The notes beneath the pieces were generated by a model. It was not told the origin of the DNA, made no database searches, and saw only the letters and a list, made by a program, of their open reading frames with translations. A stretch of DNA of 64,000 nt, from positions 1 through 64,000 of the forward strand of contig NZ_BCWI01000001.1 in NCBI RefSeq assembly GCF_001592125.1, in the 5' to 3' direction. The stretch's first letter is position 1. The number at the start of each line of letters is the position of its first letter. Positions 1 to 8,519 of the stretch are shown piece after piece. This DNA comes from Microbacterium hominis NBRC 15708 (lineage in GTDB: Bacteria > Actinomycetota > Actinomycetes > Actinomycetales > Microbacteriaceae). The translations under genes were made by a program, and so were the position numbers.

Positions 1-42
1 CGGCTGCACGAGGCGCAGCTGTCCCCCAGCGAGGATGGAGGT

Positions 43-618
43 ATGGAAGCTCTCAGACGCGTGGTGCTGATCGTCGCCGTGCTGAACCTGGCGTACTTCG
101 GCATCGAGTTCACCGTCGCCCTCACGATCGGATCGGTCTCTCTCTTCGCCGACAGCGTGGACTTCCTCGAGGATGCCGCGGTCAACCTGCTCATCTACGC
201 GGCGATCCCCTGGCCGGTGCGCCGCCGCGCGATCGCGGGAAGCGTCTTAGCGTTCGTGATCCTCATCCCTGCCGTTGCGACGATCTGGACTGCGATCGTG
301 AAGATCCTCGACCCGGTCGCGCCCGACCCCACCGCCCTGTCGATCACCGCGCTCGGCGCCCTCGCCGTCAACCTCGCCTGCGCGACCATCCTCGCCCGGC
401 ACCGCCACCAAGCTGGCAGCCTCACCAAAGCGGCCTGGCTTTCGGCACGCAACGACGCCTTCGCCAACCTCGCGATCATCGCCGTGGGCGTGCTCACCAT
501 CTGGTTCGTCACCGGATGGCTGGACATCGTCGTCGGCATCGCCATCGGCCTGCTCAATGCAGATGCCGCCCGCGTCGTCTGGAAAGCCGCCCGCCAGGAA
601 GCCGCCGCCCAGCCATAG
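43..618 (+). CDS. Short cation diffusion facilitator (CDF)-like transporter
   Basis: A 191-residue, strongly hydrophobic protein with about five membrane segments. The start of the family is recognisable: an acidic second helix (ADSVDFLED, residues 36-44, with D37, D40 and D44) and a later NDAFAN segment in the position of the second metal-site helix. It should export a divalent metal (Zn, Cd or Co) from the cytoplasm. It lacks the usual cytoplasmic C-terminal domain, as do other short actinobacterial CDF-like proteins of about 200 residues. A GGAGG sits just upstream of the ATG. It lies directly before the cmtR-type regulator, which supports a metal role. The exact substrate cannot be read from the sequence. 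Confidence 0.8.
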   Translation: MEALRRVVLIVAVLNLAYFGIEFTVALTIGSVSLFADSVDFLEDAAVNLLIYAAIPWPVRRRAIAGSVLAFVILIPAVATIWTAIVKILDPVAPDPTALSITALGALAVNLACATILARHRHQAGSLTKAAWLSARNDAFANLAIIAVGVLTIWFVTGWLDIVVGIAIGLLNADAARVVWKAARQEAAAQP

Positions 619-645
619 ACCCGACCCGATTGTCGCCTCCACGGA

Positions 646-674
646 GAAGTTTTATACATCGTTGGGTGTATAGT
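646..674 (+). promoter_or_regulatory. Operator and promoter of the cmtR-like gene
   Basis: TATACA and TGTATA form a perfect inverted repeat (653-658 and 667-672, 8-base spacer). A TATAGT -10-like hexamer (669-674) overlaps the right arm and ends six bases before the GTG start at 681, so the transcript is probably leaderless. The -35 is weak. A dyad over the -10 fits autorepression by an ArsR-family protein. Confidence 0.6.
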
Positions 675-680
675 CATCAT

Positions 681-1040
681 GTGCTGACTATTTCCGATCG
701 ACTCGACGTGATGAACCGGCTCGGACGGGCGATGGCCGACCCGACCCGCTCCCGCATCCTCCTGACCCTCTTGGCCGGCCCGAGCTACCCTGCCGTGCTG
801 TCCCGGGAGCTGGGGCTGTCGCGCTCGAACGTGTCGAACCATCTGACGTGCCTGCGCGGGTGCGGGATCGTGGTGGCCGAGCCCGAGGGTCGGCAGACCC
901 GCTACGAGGTCGCGGACCCGCACCTGACCCGCGCGCTGACCACGCTCGTCGACGTGACCCTGGCCGTCGACGAGAGCGTGCCGTGCATGGACCCCGACTG
1001 TGGGGTTGAGGGCTGCGTGGTGGGGGAGGCGAGCGCGTGA
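681..1040 (+). CDS. cmtR: CmtR-type Cd/Pb-sensing ArsR-family repressor
   Basis: With the GTG at 681 as start the protein has 119 residues and its cysteines fall at C57, C61 and C102. These are the same numbers as the Cd(II)/Pb(II) ligands known for Mycobacterium tuberculosis CmtR, which strongly supports both the identity and this start rather than an upstream ATG. The winged helix (residues about 12-75) includes the recognition helix RSNVSNHL followed by CLRGC, which carries the first two ligands. It should repress itself and the downstream ATPase, and be released by Cd or Pb. Its stop codon overlaps the GTG of the ATPase (GTGA), so the two are translationally coupled. Confidence 0.88.
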   Translation: MLTISDRLDVMNRLGRAMADPTRSRILLTLLAGPSYPAVLSRELGLSRSNVSNHLTCLRGCGIVVAEPEGRQTRYEVADPHLTRALTTLVDVTLAVDESVPCMDPDCGVEGCVVGEASA

Positions 1041-2941
1041 GCACGGTCACGGGTTCGCAGGTCGAGCGTGTCGACCTCGACGATGACGACGACGACGACC
1101 GGCCCTGGTATCGGAGCCCGAGCGTCCTGATCCCCATCGCCTCCGGCGTCGCGTTCGCCGCCGGCCTGATATGCGAATGGACTGGCGCGGAGACCGCCGG
1201 CCTGGTGCTGTTCTGGATCGGTCTGCTGCTGGGCGCGTACACGTTCGTCCCCGGCGCGCTGCGCAAGCTGTTCACCAAGGGCAAGCTCGGCATCGGACTC
1301 CTGATGACCATCAGCGCCACTGGCGCGGTGATCCTCGGCTACGTCGAGGAGGCCGCCGCGTTGGCGTTCCTGTACTCCATTGCGGAGGCGTTGGAGGACA
1401 AGGCGATGGACCGCGCCCGCGCAGGGTTGCGGGCGCTGTTGAAGCTCGTGCCCGACACCGCTCTGGTCAAGCGCGGCGACGCCACGGCCGAGGTCGAGGC
1501 GAAGGAGCTGCGCGTCGGTGACGTGCTCGTGATTCGGCCGGGCGAGCGGATCGCCACCGACGGCATCGTGCGGGCTGGCCGAAGCAGTCTGGACACGTCC
1601 GCGATCACGGGTGAGTCGATCCCTGTCGAGGTCGAGCCCGGTGTCGACGTGTCAGCCGGGTCGATCAACACGACAGGCGTCCTCGAAATCGAGGCCACCG
1701 CCGCCGGCACCGACAACTCGCTCACCACGATCGTGGAGCTGGTCGAGCAGGCCCAGGCCGAGAAGGGCGACCGTGCCCGCCTGGCCGACCGGATCGCCCG
1801 CCCGCTTGTGCCCGGCGTGATGATCCTCGCCGTGCTCGTCGGCGTACTCGGATCGCTGCTGAGCGGCGACCCCGAGCTGTGGATCACCCGCGCCCTGGTG
1901 GTACTCGTCGCAGCCTCCCCGTGCGCTCTGGCGATCGCCGTCCCGGTCACGGTCGTCTCCGCGATCGGTGCAGCGTCGAAGTTCGGTGTGGTGGTGAAGT
2001 CCGGGGCCGCGTTCGAGCGATTCGGCGGCATCCGCCACCTTGCCGTCGACAAGACCGGCACGCTGACCCGCAACGAGCCCACCGTGGCCCGCGTCGTGAC
2101 CGCTGCGGGCGCGACCGAAGATGAAGTGCTCGCATGGGCGGCGAGCCTGGAAGCGCACAGTACGCACCCGCTGGCCGCCGCGATCACCAACGCCGCCCCC
2201 GACGCGCCGACCGCGCAGGAGGTCAGCGAGACCGCCGGGCACGGCATCGCCGGCACCCTCGACGGTGCCCGTGTCGCTGTCGGGAGCCCCCGCTGGCTCG
2301 CCGCCGGCACACTGGCCGACGAGGTGACCGCGATGGAATCCGAGGGGATGACCGTCGTCATCGTGTACCGCGACGACCGGCCCGCCGGCGCGATCGGGGT
2401 CCGGGACGAGCTGCGCCCCGAGGTTCCCGAGGTCGTCGCCACGCTCAACCGCCGCGGAATCGGGGTGACGATGCTCACCGGCGACAACGCCCGCACCGCG
2501 GCGGCCCTGGCCGCACAGGCAGGTATCAGCGACGTGCGCGCCGAGCTTCGCCCCGAGGATAAGGCCAGCGCCGTCGCGGAGCTGTCCGTATCGCAACCCA
2601 CGGCCATGATCGGGGACGGCATCAACGACGCCCCCGCCCTGGCGGCCGCGGACCTGGGAATCGCGATGGGAGCCAAAGGCGCGGACGCGGCGATCGAGTC
2701 CGCCGACGTCGCGTTCACCGGCCACGACCTCCGCCTCATCCCGCAGGCCCTCGCCCACGCCCGCCGCGGCCGCAGCATCATCAACCAGAACGTCGTGCTG
2801 TCCATCGCGATCATCGCGGTTCTGCTGCCGCTGGCGATCACCGGCATCCTCGGGCTCGCGGCAGTCGTGCTCGTGCACGAGGTCGCGGAGGTCATCGTCA
2901 TCCTCAACGGGCTCCGCGCAGCTCGGCGCACGCGCGCTTGA
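1037..2941 (+). CDS. P1B-type heavy-metal-exporting ATPase, cmtR-linked
   Basis: A 634-residue P-type ATPase with no N-terminal heavy-metal-associated domain. It opens with a run of aspartates (residues about 15-21) before the first membrane helices. Visible motifs are TGES (actuator), SPC at residues 294-296 in the ion-channel helix, DKTGT with phosphorylated D338, an HP motif in the nucleotide domain and GDGINDAP in the hinge. SPC rather than CPC resembles P1B-4 pumps, but the last helix has HEVAEV instead of the usual HEGST. It is coupled to the cmtR gene by a four-base overlap. Likely exports Cd, Pb, Zn or Co; substrate is uncertain because of the mixed motifs. Confidence 0.85.
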   Translation: MSTVTGSQVERVDLDDDDDDDRPWYRSPSVLIPIASGVAFAAGLICEWTGAETAGLVLFWIGLLLGAYTFVPGALRKLFTKGKLGIGLLMTISATGAVILGYVEEAAALAFLYSIAEALEDKAMDRARAGLRALLKLVPDTALVKRGDATAEVEAKELRVGDVLVIRPGERIATDGIVRAGRSSLDTSAITGESIPVEVEPGVDVSAGSINTTGVLEIEATAAGTDNSLTTIVELVEQAQAEKGDRARLADRIARPLVPGVMILAVLVGVLGSLLSGDPELWITRALVVLVAASPCALAIAVPVTVVSAIGAASKFGVVVKSGAAFERFGGIRHLAVDKTGTLTRNEPTVARVVTAAGATEDEVLAWAASLEAHSTHPLAAAITNAAPDAPTAQEVSETAGHGIAGTLDGARVAVGSPRWLAAGTLADEVTAMESEGMTVVIVYRDDRPAGAIGVRDELRPEVPEVVATLNRRGIGVTMLTGDNARTAAALAAQAGISDVRAELRPEDKASAVAELSVSQPTAMIGDGINDAPALAAADLGIAMGAKGADAAIESADVAFTGHDLRLIPQALAHARRGRSIINQNVVLSIAIIAVLLPLAITGILGLAAVVLVHEVAEVIVILNGLRAARRTRA

Positions 2942-3014
2942 CACGCGCGTCCCGCTGACGAACCGACCGTCGACGGGGAGAACACGGCAGACCGCACACC
3001 GAGGCAGATCGCTC

Positions 3015-3995
3015 CTAAGCCACAGCGACCACGGGATGTCTGTTCGGGATGAGCCGTGGGATGAGGCGGACGAACGCGACCATGACCAGGAGCTCGACGA
3101 GGGTCTGGGTGACCACGACGAGCGGCGCGAGGTCGAACGCGGGCGGCAGCGCAAGGACGAGCGGGAGGACGACGAGCGAGTTGCGGGTCGCGCCGCTGAA
3201 CACGACCGCTCGACGGCCGGGAACGTCGAGCCGGGCGACGCTGCCGGCGAGGGCGCCGATCGGGATCATGAGGGCGGCGAAGAGCACGTAGACGGGGATC
3301 GTGAGCAGCAGCGATGCGATCTGCTGGCCGACGCCGGCGATCTGTGAGGCGACGACGACGGCCAGGGTGAGCATCATCAGCGGCACCATCGCCCCGAGTA
3401 CCGCGTTCTGGACACGCGCGCCTCCACGGGTGCGGGCGGCGAGCTGCGTGAGCCCGGCGGCGAGCAACGGCAGCACGATGAGCAGCAGGAACGCCTCGAC
3501 GAACGGGGCGAGGTCGACGCTGGCGACGAACTCGGCGCCGACGATGAGCCGGAGGTAGAACGGCAGCAGCAGCATCTGGGCGATCATCAGAAGCGGCGCG
3601 GCCGCGAGCAGGCGGTCCTTCGCGCCGCCGGCGATCCCGGTGAACACGATCACGTAGTCCACGCAGGGTGTGAGCAGCACGAACAGCACGCCGACGAGCA
3701 GCACCTGATCGTGGGCGACGATCCGCGACAGCAGCCAGACGACGACGAGCACGAGGACGAAGTTGACGATCATGACCGTGGTGAGGAATCGCCAGTCGCG
3801 GAACGCGGTGCCGATCTTCGCGAACGGCACGCCGAGGAAGGTGGCGTAGAGCAGCAGCCCCAGCACCGGGTTGATCGCGAGCTCGGCCGGGTGGGCGACC
3901 GCGGGGATGAGCAGCCCGACCGCAGCGCCCAGGGCGAGAGCGGCGAGGTAGAGCAGCACCTGGTGTCGTTCCATCCACTCGACGCTCGCTCGCAT
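3015..3995 (-). CDS. Arsenite/antimonite permease-like protein, bile acid:Na+ symporter superfamily
   Basis: A 326-residue protein of about ten membrane helices. LTPCVDYVIVF holds a cysteine in the helix where Acr3 transporters have their conserved PC motif, and the layout matches the 'arsenic resistance protein' branch of this superfamily. It should expel arsenite at the membrane. I start it at the ATG at 3995, preceded by GGGA, rather than at the long in-frame extension, which overlaps the 4028-4282 gene and is arginine-rich antisense-like sequence. It converges on the metal ATPase. It stands apart from the arsR/arsC genes near 23500 and 31400. Confidence 0.75.
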   Translation of the reverse strand: MRASVEWMERHQVLLYLAALALGAAVGLLIPAVAHPAELAINPVLGLLLYATFLGVPFAKIGTAFRDWRFLTTVMIVNFVLVLVVVWLLSRIVAHDQVLLVGVLFVLLTPCVDYVIVFTGIAGGAKDRLLAAAPLLMIAQMLLLPFYLRLIVGAEFVASVDLAPFVEAFLLLIVLPLLAAGLTQLAARTRGGARVQNAVLGAMVPLMMLTLAVVVASQIAGVGQQIASLLLTIPVYVLFAALMIPIGALAGSVARLDVPGRRAVVFSGATRNSLVVLPLVLALPPAFDLAPLVVVTQTLVELLVMVAFVRLIPRLIPNRHPVVAVA

Positions 3996-4027
3996 CGTCC
4001 CATTCTCCCGGGCGACGGGATCGGTGT

Positions 4028-4282
4028 TCAGCAGGCGCAGTTCGCGTCGCCGCACCCGGAGCCGCCGGCTGCGGCGCGTCTCTTCGCGATCTGGCGTCGG
4101 CGCAGCCACCACATGCCCAGGGCGAGAGCGGCCAGCCCCGCGGCGACCGCGATGAGCGTCTGCTGCAGGACCGCGGCGCCAGCGCCGGTGACGATCCCGG
4201 CGACGATCAGGTACGGGAGTGCGCAGCAGCCCACACAGGCCAGCAGAGCGAGCAGTCCGGCCACCTTCGTGCGCGTCGGCAC
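4028..4282 (-). CDS. Small MerT/MerF-like metal transport membrane protein
   Basis: 84 residues with two hydrophobic helices. The first contains a vicinal cysteine pair (CVGCCALPY), as in mercury-uptake proteins of the MerT/MerF type, and the tail ends GCGDANCAC, a cysteine cluster suited to metal relay. Started at the GTG at 4282 because a strong GAGGAGG lies just upstream. An overlapping ATG at 4340 in another frame suggests that the original N-terminus may have been longer and lost by a frameshift in a GCGCGC run. It follows a merR remnant. Mercury transport is an inference; no merA or merB is present. Confidence 0.55.
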   Translation of the reverse strand: MPTRTKVAGLLALLACVGCCALPYLIVAGIVTGAGAAVLQQTLIAVAAGLAALALGMWWLRRRQIAKRRAAAGGSGCGDANCAC

Positions 4283-4336
4283 GCCCTCCTCGGTGAGAGC
4301 CTTGCGCGCGCAGCTTGTCGTGGTTTCGGGGGGCGC

Positions 4337-4597
4337 TCATGCGGGTGCTCCTTCGGGGTGCGCGATGTCGGCGTAGGGGATCGGGCAGTCGGCGCAGGTG
4401 CAGCCGATCAGGCTGTCGCAGCGGGCATCGACCACCTGCTGCAGGGAGGCGCGGATCACGAGGAGGTCTGCCAGTTTCTGCTCGATCTCGTCGATCTTCT
4501 CGAGCGCGCGGGTGCGCAGGTCTGGGGTCGCGGCGTCCGGTGTCGAGCAGCTCGGCGACCTCTTCAGAGCGAACCCGAGCCGTTGCGGAGCATCGTC
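4337..4597 (-). pseudogene. merR: merR remnant (C-terminal part, frameshifted)
   Basis: Reads as the C-terminal half of a MerR regulator: RLGFAL, then, after a one-base shift, EVAELLDTG, then the dimerisation helix ALEKIDEIEQKLADLL and the metal-site region RCDSLIGCTCADCPIP. The N-terminal DNA-binding domain is missing; the upstream sequence is the end of an unrelated small gene, whose TGA overlaps an ATG that opens only a 12-codon frame. So it is a truncated, frame-disrupted copy. The cysteine positions resemble mercury- or lead-type MerR proteins. It is not expected to make a working regulator. Confidence 0.65.
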
Positions 4598-4598
4598 G

Positions 4599-4931
4599 TC
4601 ATCGCGCCGAGTCGGCGAGGCTCGTGAGCGCCGTGAGCACGTCGGCGTACTGCTCGGGAACCTCAATCGTCATCACGGCGCTGCCCCCGACCGGACTGGT
4701 CGTGAACGTGAAGAACGAGCAGCACGCCGTCTCGCGCTCCGCGAGATCTCTCGCCGTCGCCAGCGACTCCAGCGGAAGGGTCACCACCGCCCGAGTCAAG
4801 GAGGAGCGGGCGACGGTCTCCGTCGCGGTCGCGAAGAGCTCGGCGAACTCGGAGACCCGCAGCGGACGGTCCACCGTGGGCAACGTACATGCTTCGGGAG
4901 CCTGCTCGAAGAGTTCCAGAAAATCGGTCAT
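4599..4931 (-). CDS. Conserved small cysteine-containing protein of mer-type loci
   Basis: 110 residues, soluble, with no recognised enzyme motif. ETACCSFFTF is its most striking segment (a vicinal cysteine pair near residue 75), and another cysteine lies near residue 14. Proteins of this look occur beside merR in actinobacterial mercury loci, but I do not know their function. The ATG at 4931 follows a well-formed 19-bp-spaced promoter (4939-4969), so this is the first gene of that transcript; longer in-frame starts would overrun the promoter. The stop overlaps the merR remnant. Confidence 0.6.
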   Translation of the reverse strand: MTDFLELFEQAPEACTLPTVDRPLRVSEFAELFATATETVARSSLTRAVVTLPLESLATARDLAERETACCSFFTFTTSPVGGSAVMTIEVPEQYADVLTALTSLADSAR

Positions 4932-4938
4932 GCGCCAA

Positions 4939-4969
4939 CGGTAAACCCGTACCCAAGTAGGGAATGCAA
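4939..4969 (-). promoter_or_regulatory. MerR-type promoter with 19-bp spacer
   Basis: On the minus strand TTGCAT (4964-4969) and TTACCG (4939-4944) are separated by exactly 19 bases, the long spacer typical of MerR-activated promoters. Within the spacer lies the dyad CCCTAC-TTGG-GTACGG (4947-4962), one mismatch from perfect. This is the classic mer operator arrangement, although the local merR is only a fragment. Confidence 0.7.
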
Positions 4970-5212
4970 CCCCTGCCGACCAAGGCGGCTCGGCCGGGAT
5001 GAAGGTTCTCGATAGGAGTTGCAAAGTCCACGCGCTCTTTCGAGCAAGTTGCGAATTTGAACTTTGACGGGGCGCACCGGCGCTCGGATCGGACACGAAT
5101 CATGGGAAGTGTCGGAGCGAGAGTTGTAGTTCCAGGTGAAGATGGCGTTGCCCAAGGGTCGACGGAACCCGGCTCAGAGTGGCGCTTGGGCGCGCACGGT
5201 AGGCTGTTGGCG

Positions 5213-5665
5213 ATGGTCTCTTCGGCCCAGACTCCGCGCTCCGTGACGCTGAATGAGCAGTTGTTGATAATGAGGCTCATTACCAGCGTCGGTTTGGCGT
5301 TGCTGCTGATGCTGGGTCTGGCAGCGACTGGCCACACGGAGGCGGACGGTTCGACTCCTGTCCCGCTGGTGATATCTGGGTTGATGGACCCGCACGTCGA
5401 GCCCGTGGCAGATGCCCCGGCCGAGCATGAAGCAGTCGCTGGTGGCGTCGCTTCTGGGCCGAACGCGTTAGTGGGCGCTGCGCTGTGCATGCTGGGCGTG
5501 TTGTGCGGGTTGACGTTCATGGTGGTGCTGCGGGGATTGTGGCGTCGGCGGATGCCTCCGGTTCTCGGTGACCGACCACGAATGCCTTCGCTGCTTCCGG
5601 CGCCGGCCGCTCGTGCTCACCCGATTGTCTTCTCGTTGACGCAGTTGGGTCTTTCCCGAACCTGA
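5213..5665 (+). CDS. DUF6153-like small membrane protein
   Basis: 150 residues from the ATG at 5213; an internal ATG at 5270 (MRLITSVGLALLLMLGL) looks equally good because it begins exactly with a signal or anchor helix. After an acidic, histidine-poor linker comes a second hydrophobic helix (about GAALCMLGVLCGLTF) and a basic, proline-rich tail. This matches the small two-helix actinobacterial proteins named DUF6153; function unknown. It is the first gene of the redox and cytochrome-biogenesis operon that continues to 20899, so a role in envelope redox or copper handling is possible but unproven. Confidence 0.5.
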   Translation: MVSSAQTPRSVTLNEQLLIMRLITSVGLALLLMLGLAATGHTEADGSTPVPLVISGLMDPHVEPVADAPAEHEAVAGGVASGPNALVGAALCMLGVLCGLTFMVVLRGLWRRRMPPVLGDRPRMPSLLPAPAARAHPIVFSLTQLGLSRT

Positions 5666-5755
5666 CATTTGGCACGCCGCCCTTTCGGGTGGCGCTTCGT
5701 CCCGGGTTGCGTGCCCGGGTTCTGTCCTGTGCCGTGTCTTGGTTTGGAGTACCCG

Positions 5756-6421
5756 ATGAAAACCCCTGTGAAGGCGACACTCGTCACCATCGCCGTTGTG
5801 GTGGTGCTGGTGGGCGCCGCGTTGATCTACGTCCTTGTCAATCAGAGCCAGACCGCTCCACCATCTGGGGGCGGTGACGCATCCCCGCAGGTGGTGCGGG
5901 AGAGCTCGCATGTCCTCGACGACGGCGGGGAGGGCGCAGTCACCCTGGTGGAGTTCCTCGACTTCGAGTGTGAGGCGTGTGGTGCGTTCTTCCCGATCGT
6001 GGAGGATCTGCGGGAGCAGTTCGCGGGGGAGATCACGTATGTAGTCCGTTACTTCCCGCTGCCGGGCCATTTCAACTCGAAGAACGCGGCGGTCGCGGCG
6101 GAGGCGGCCGCGCAGCAGGACCGGTTCGAGGACATGTATGTCCGGCTGTTCGAGACGCAGGCGGAGTGGGGTGAGGCGCAGGAGTCTCGCGCCGACCTGT
6201 TCCGTGGCTTCGCGGAGGAGATCGGTCTGGACATGGCCGCCTATGACGCCGCCGTGGCGGACCCGGCCACGACGGAGCGGGTGGAGCTGGACTTCGAGGA
6301 GGGCCAGGCGCTTGGCGTGAGCAGCACCCCGACGTTCTTCCTCGACGGGAAGCCGCTCAAGCTGCAGACGTGGGACGACCTCGAGAACGCCATCCAGTCC
6401 GCGGTGAACGGTGGCCAGTGA
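5756..6421 (+). CDS. Membrane-anchored DsbA-like thiol-disulfide oxidoreductase
   Basis: 221 residues. An N-terminal anchor (residues about 8-30) is followed by an extracytoplasmic DsbA/thioredoxin fold with the active site CEAC (in FECEACGAFFP) and a cis-proline loop near the C-terminus (SSTPTFFLDGK). Start ATG 5756 has GGAG seven bases upstream; the longer in-frame extension lacks this. It should oxidise or isomerise disulfides outside the membrane. The last base of its TGA is the first base of the next ATG. Together with the TlpA-like and CcdA proteins further down, it makes up the thiol-redox part of this operon. Confidence 0.85.
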   Translation: MKTPVKATLVTIAVVVVLVGAALIYVLVNQSQTAPPSGGGDASPQVVRESSHVLDDGGEGAVTLVEFLDFECEACGAFFPIVEDLREQFAGEITYVVRYFPLPGHFNSKNAAVAAEAAAQQDRFEDMYVRLFETQAEWGEAQESRADLFRGFAEEIGLDMAAYDAAVADPATTERVELDFEEGQALGVSSTPTFFLDGKPLKLQTWDDLENAIQSAVNGGQ

Positions 6422-7440
6422 TGAGGGCGGGTTTGACGCATCGGCGGGCGATCATCGTCGGCGCCGGGCAGTTCGGGCTCGCGGTTGCCGCGGCTCTGAG
6501 CGCGGAAGGGCTGCGGCCGCAGCACGAGTTCGTCGTGATCGACGCCGCCAGCACGGGGCAGCGTTCCTGGTCCTCACGGTGGCATTCGATGGAGCTTCTC
6601 AGCGACGCCCGGCACAGTGCGCTGTCTCCGCGGCGGCTGCTGGGTGACCAGCGTCGGCACCCACGGACGGACGAGATGGCCGACTACCTCACCTTCGTGG
6701 AAGCCGGGCTGGGCGTGGAGACGGTCTGGGGCATCCGGGCGACCGGGGTGGAGCACCGCGGGAACGGCTCGACTCTGCTGCTGTCGACGACGGCAGGGGA
6801 GGTGCAGACCCGCAACGTGATCTGCGCGACTGGCGCATCCGCGCACCCGCGGATTCCGGAGTGGGCTTCTCTGCTGACGGTGCCCGGGGTGGTGCTGCAC
6901 AGCAGCGAGTACCTGTACCCGAAGCAGATCCCCGTCGGCGACGTGCTCATCGTGGGAGGCGGGAACAGCGGTGTGCAGCTGGCCCGCGAACTGTCCGCGT
7001 CGCACACCGTGACGCTGTCCGTGCGAACCCGGCGGCAGCATCGCCCCGCGATGAGCTATCCCGTCGCGGCGGGGGAGAGGGTGCCGCTGTTCTCGCGGGA
7101 GCGTCGCCCCGAGCCGGTCTTCGGCGACAGCTATGAGCAGCTGCGCCGCGCAGGGGTCACGATCGCAGCTGCGGTGGAGAACGCTACCGGCGACGTGGTG
7201 ACCTTCGCTGACGGCACGCAGGCATCCCCCCGGTCGGTGATCCTCGCCACCGGCTACACCCCTGGCGACGATTGGCTCCCGGAACCAGCCCGTGTCGACC
7301 GGGCGCGGCGCACCCTGACCGGGCTGCCCGGGCTGTTCGTGGCGGGGATGCCGCAGTACGGCGGCCGCGGCTCCGACACCCTCGCCGGGGTGTGGAAAGA
7401 CGCGACGACGATCGCCCAGCACATCATCAACCAGCCCTGA
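6421..7440 (+). CDS. FAD-dependent oxidoreductase, flavin-monooxygenase-like
   Basis: 339 residues with two dinucleotide-binding motifs: GAGQFG near the N-terminus for FAD and VGGGNSG near residue 180 for NAD(P)H, plus a late ATGYTP motif typical of flavin-containing monooxygenase-like proteins. It is cytosolic. Its ATG overlaps the stop of the DsbA-like gene and a copC-like gene follows, so it is co-transcribed with the redox and copper genes. Substrate unknown; it might regenerate reducing power or oxidise a small thiol, amine or metal species. Confidence 0.75.
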   Translation: MRAGLTHRRAIIVGAGQFGLAVAAALSAEGLRPQHEFVVIDAASTGQRSWSSRWHSMELLSDARHSALSPRRLLGDQRRHPRTDEMADYLTFVEAGLGVETVWGIRATGVEHRGNGSTLLLSTTAGEVQTRNVICATGASAHPRIPEWASLLTVPGVVLHSSEYLYPKQIPVGDVLIVGGGNSGVQLARELSASHTVTLSVRTRRQHRPAMSYPVAAGERVPLFSRERRPEPVFGDSYEQLRRAGVTIAAAVENATGDVVTFADGTQASPRSVILATGYTPGDDWLPEPARVDRARRTLTGLPGLFVAGMPQYGGRGSDTLAGVWKDATTIAQHIINQP

Positions 7441-7453
7441 AAGGACCACCGCC

Positions 7454-8170
7454 TTGACCACGGTCACCGACCACGAACACCCGCACCGATCCGGCTCACG
7501 GAGACGCGTCCTCCTCCTGCCCGCCCTGACGGCGCTGCTGCTGGCCGCCGGGCTCCTGTTCGCCACCGCGGCGCCCGCAGCCGCGCACGATGAGATCGTC
7601 TCCTCCTCCCCGGATTCCGGATCCACGGTCAGCGTGGTCCCGGAGGAGATCTCGCTGACGTTCAGCGGCGAGATCCTCACCGATTTCAGCGCCGTGATCT
7701 TCGAGGTGGTCGCCCCGGACGGGCAGAATATCGCATCGGGGGATCCGGTCATCGACGGGACCACGGTCACCCAGACGGTGACGCCCGGTCAGGCGGGCGT
7801 GTACACGGTGCGGTGGCGGGTCGTGTCCAGCGACGGGCACCCGATCAGCAACGAGTACCAGTACACCGTCGAAGCGATCACCGTCCCCACCAGCATCCCC
7901 ACCCCCGAAGCGACCGAGGAGCAGACACCCGACCCGTCTCCGACGTCCACCGACACCACCGGGAACCCCGGTCACGGTGAGCCCTCCGGGGGTGGGGAGC
8001 TTCTGCCGGTCTTGGCCGTCGCCAGCGGCGTGATCGTGCTGGGCGGCGCGCTGGTGGTCGTGCTCATGGTGGCCAGAGAGCGTCGTCGCCGCGACCGAGC
8101 AGCCGCAGCCGCGGCCGCCGCGGATGGTGGACCCGCCGACGACCAGCAACAGAAGGAGAACCCCTCATGA
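7454..8170 (+). CDS. CopC-domain copper-binding protein with C-terminal membrane anchor
   Basis: 238 residues with a TTG start. Order: signal sequence ending PAAAHDE, a CopC/YcnJ beta-sandwich (about residues 45-140) whose first histidine sits directly after the signal cut and whose late SSDGHPI supplies a second ligand, a proline- and threonine-rich spacer, and a C-terminal anchor helix before a basic, alanine-rich tail. CopC proteins bind Cu(II) outside the membrane. It overlaps the next gene by four bases. With CopD-like and CtaG-like genes downstream, it suggests copper delivery to an oxidase or copper tolerance. Confidence 0.85.
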   Translation: MTTVTDHEHPHRSGSRRRVLLLPALTALLLAAGLLFATAAPAAAHDEIVSSSPDSGSTVSVVPEEISLTFSGEILTDFSAVIFEVVAPDGQNIASGDPVIDGTTVTQTVTPGQAGVYTVRWRVVSSDGHPISNEYQYTVEAITVPTSIPTPEATEEQTPDPSPTSTDTTGNPGHGEPSGGGELLPVLAVASGVIVLGGALVVVLMVARERRRRDRAAAAAAAADGGPADDQQQKENPS

Positions 8171-8442
8171 AATGTCCGGTCGACGGGACCGCCCTGCTGA
8201 TCACGGAACGCTCCGGGGTAGAGATCGACTACTGCCCGCAGTGCCGGGGCGTCTGGCTGGACCGCGGCGAGCTCGACAAGATCATCGACCGTGCCGCCGA
8301 CCTCGCCGGCGGCGGCCGGCAAACCCGCACCGCCCCCTATCCGCGGGAGGGCGACCACCGTTCTGACCGCGACAGGGATCATCACGGTCGCTCCGGGCGT
8401 CGGCGGAAGGAAGGGTTCCTCGGTGACCTCTTCGACTTCTGA
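8167..8442 (+). CDS. TFIIB-type zinc-ribbon protein
   Basis: 91 residues. CP at residues 3-4 and YCPQCRGVWLDRGEL form the four-cysteine zinc ribbon followed by the WLDRGEL signature of the zf-TFIIB family (PF13453 type). A charged, histidine- and arginine-rich linker and a GFLGDLFDF tail follow. These small proteins are widespread but functionally unassigned. The ATG overlaps the copC-like stop (ATGA), so the two are coupled. Confidence 0.75.
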   Translation: MKCPVDGTALLITERSGVEIDYCPQCRGVWLDRGELDKIIDRAADLAGGGRQTRTAPYPREGDHRSDRDRDHHGRSGRRRKEGFLGDLFDF

Positions 8443-8519
8443 CACCAAAGGTCTCTTCCTGATAGCCGGTCTGATGGCCGGGGTATCAGCGACCGCCGCG
8501 AACGCACGAGGAGCCGCTG

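Noticed and set aside
1339..3978. 879-residue leftward open frame
   Set aside because: Antisense to the P-type ATPase; serine/arginine-rich with no domain and no start signal, a shadow of high-GC coding.
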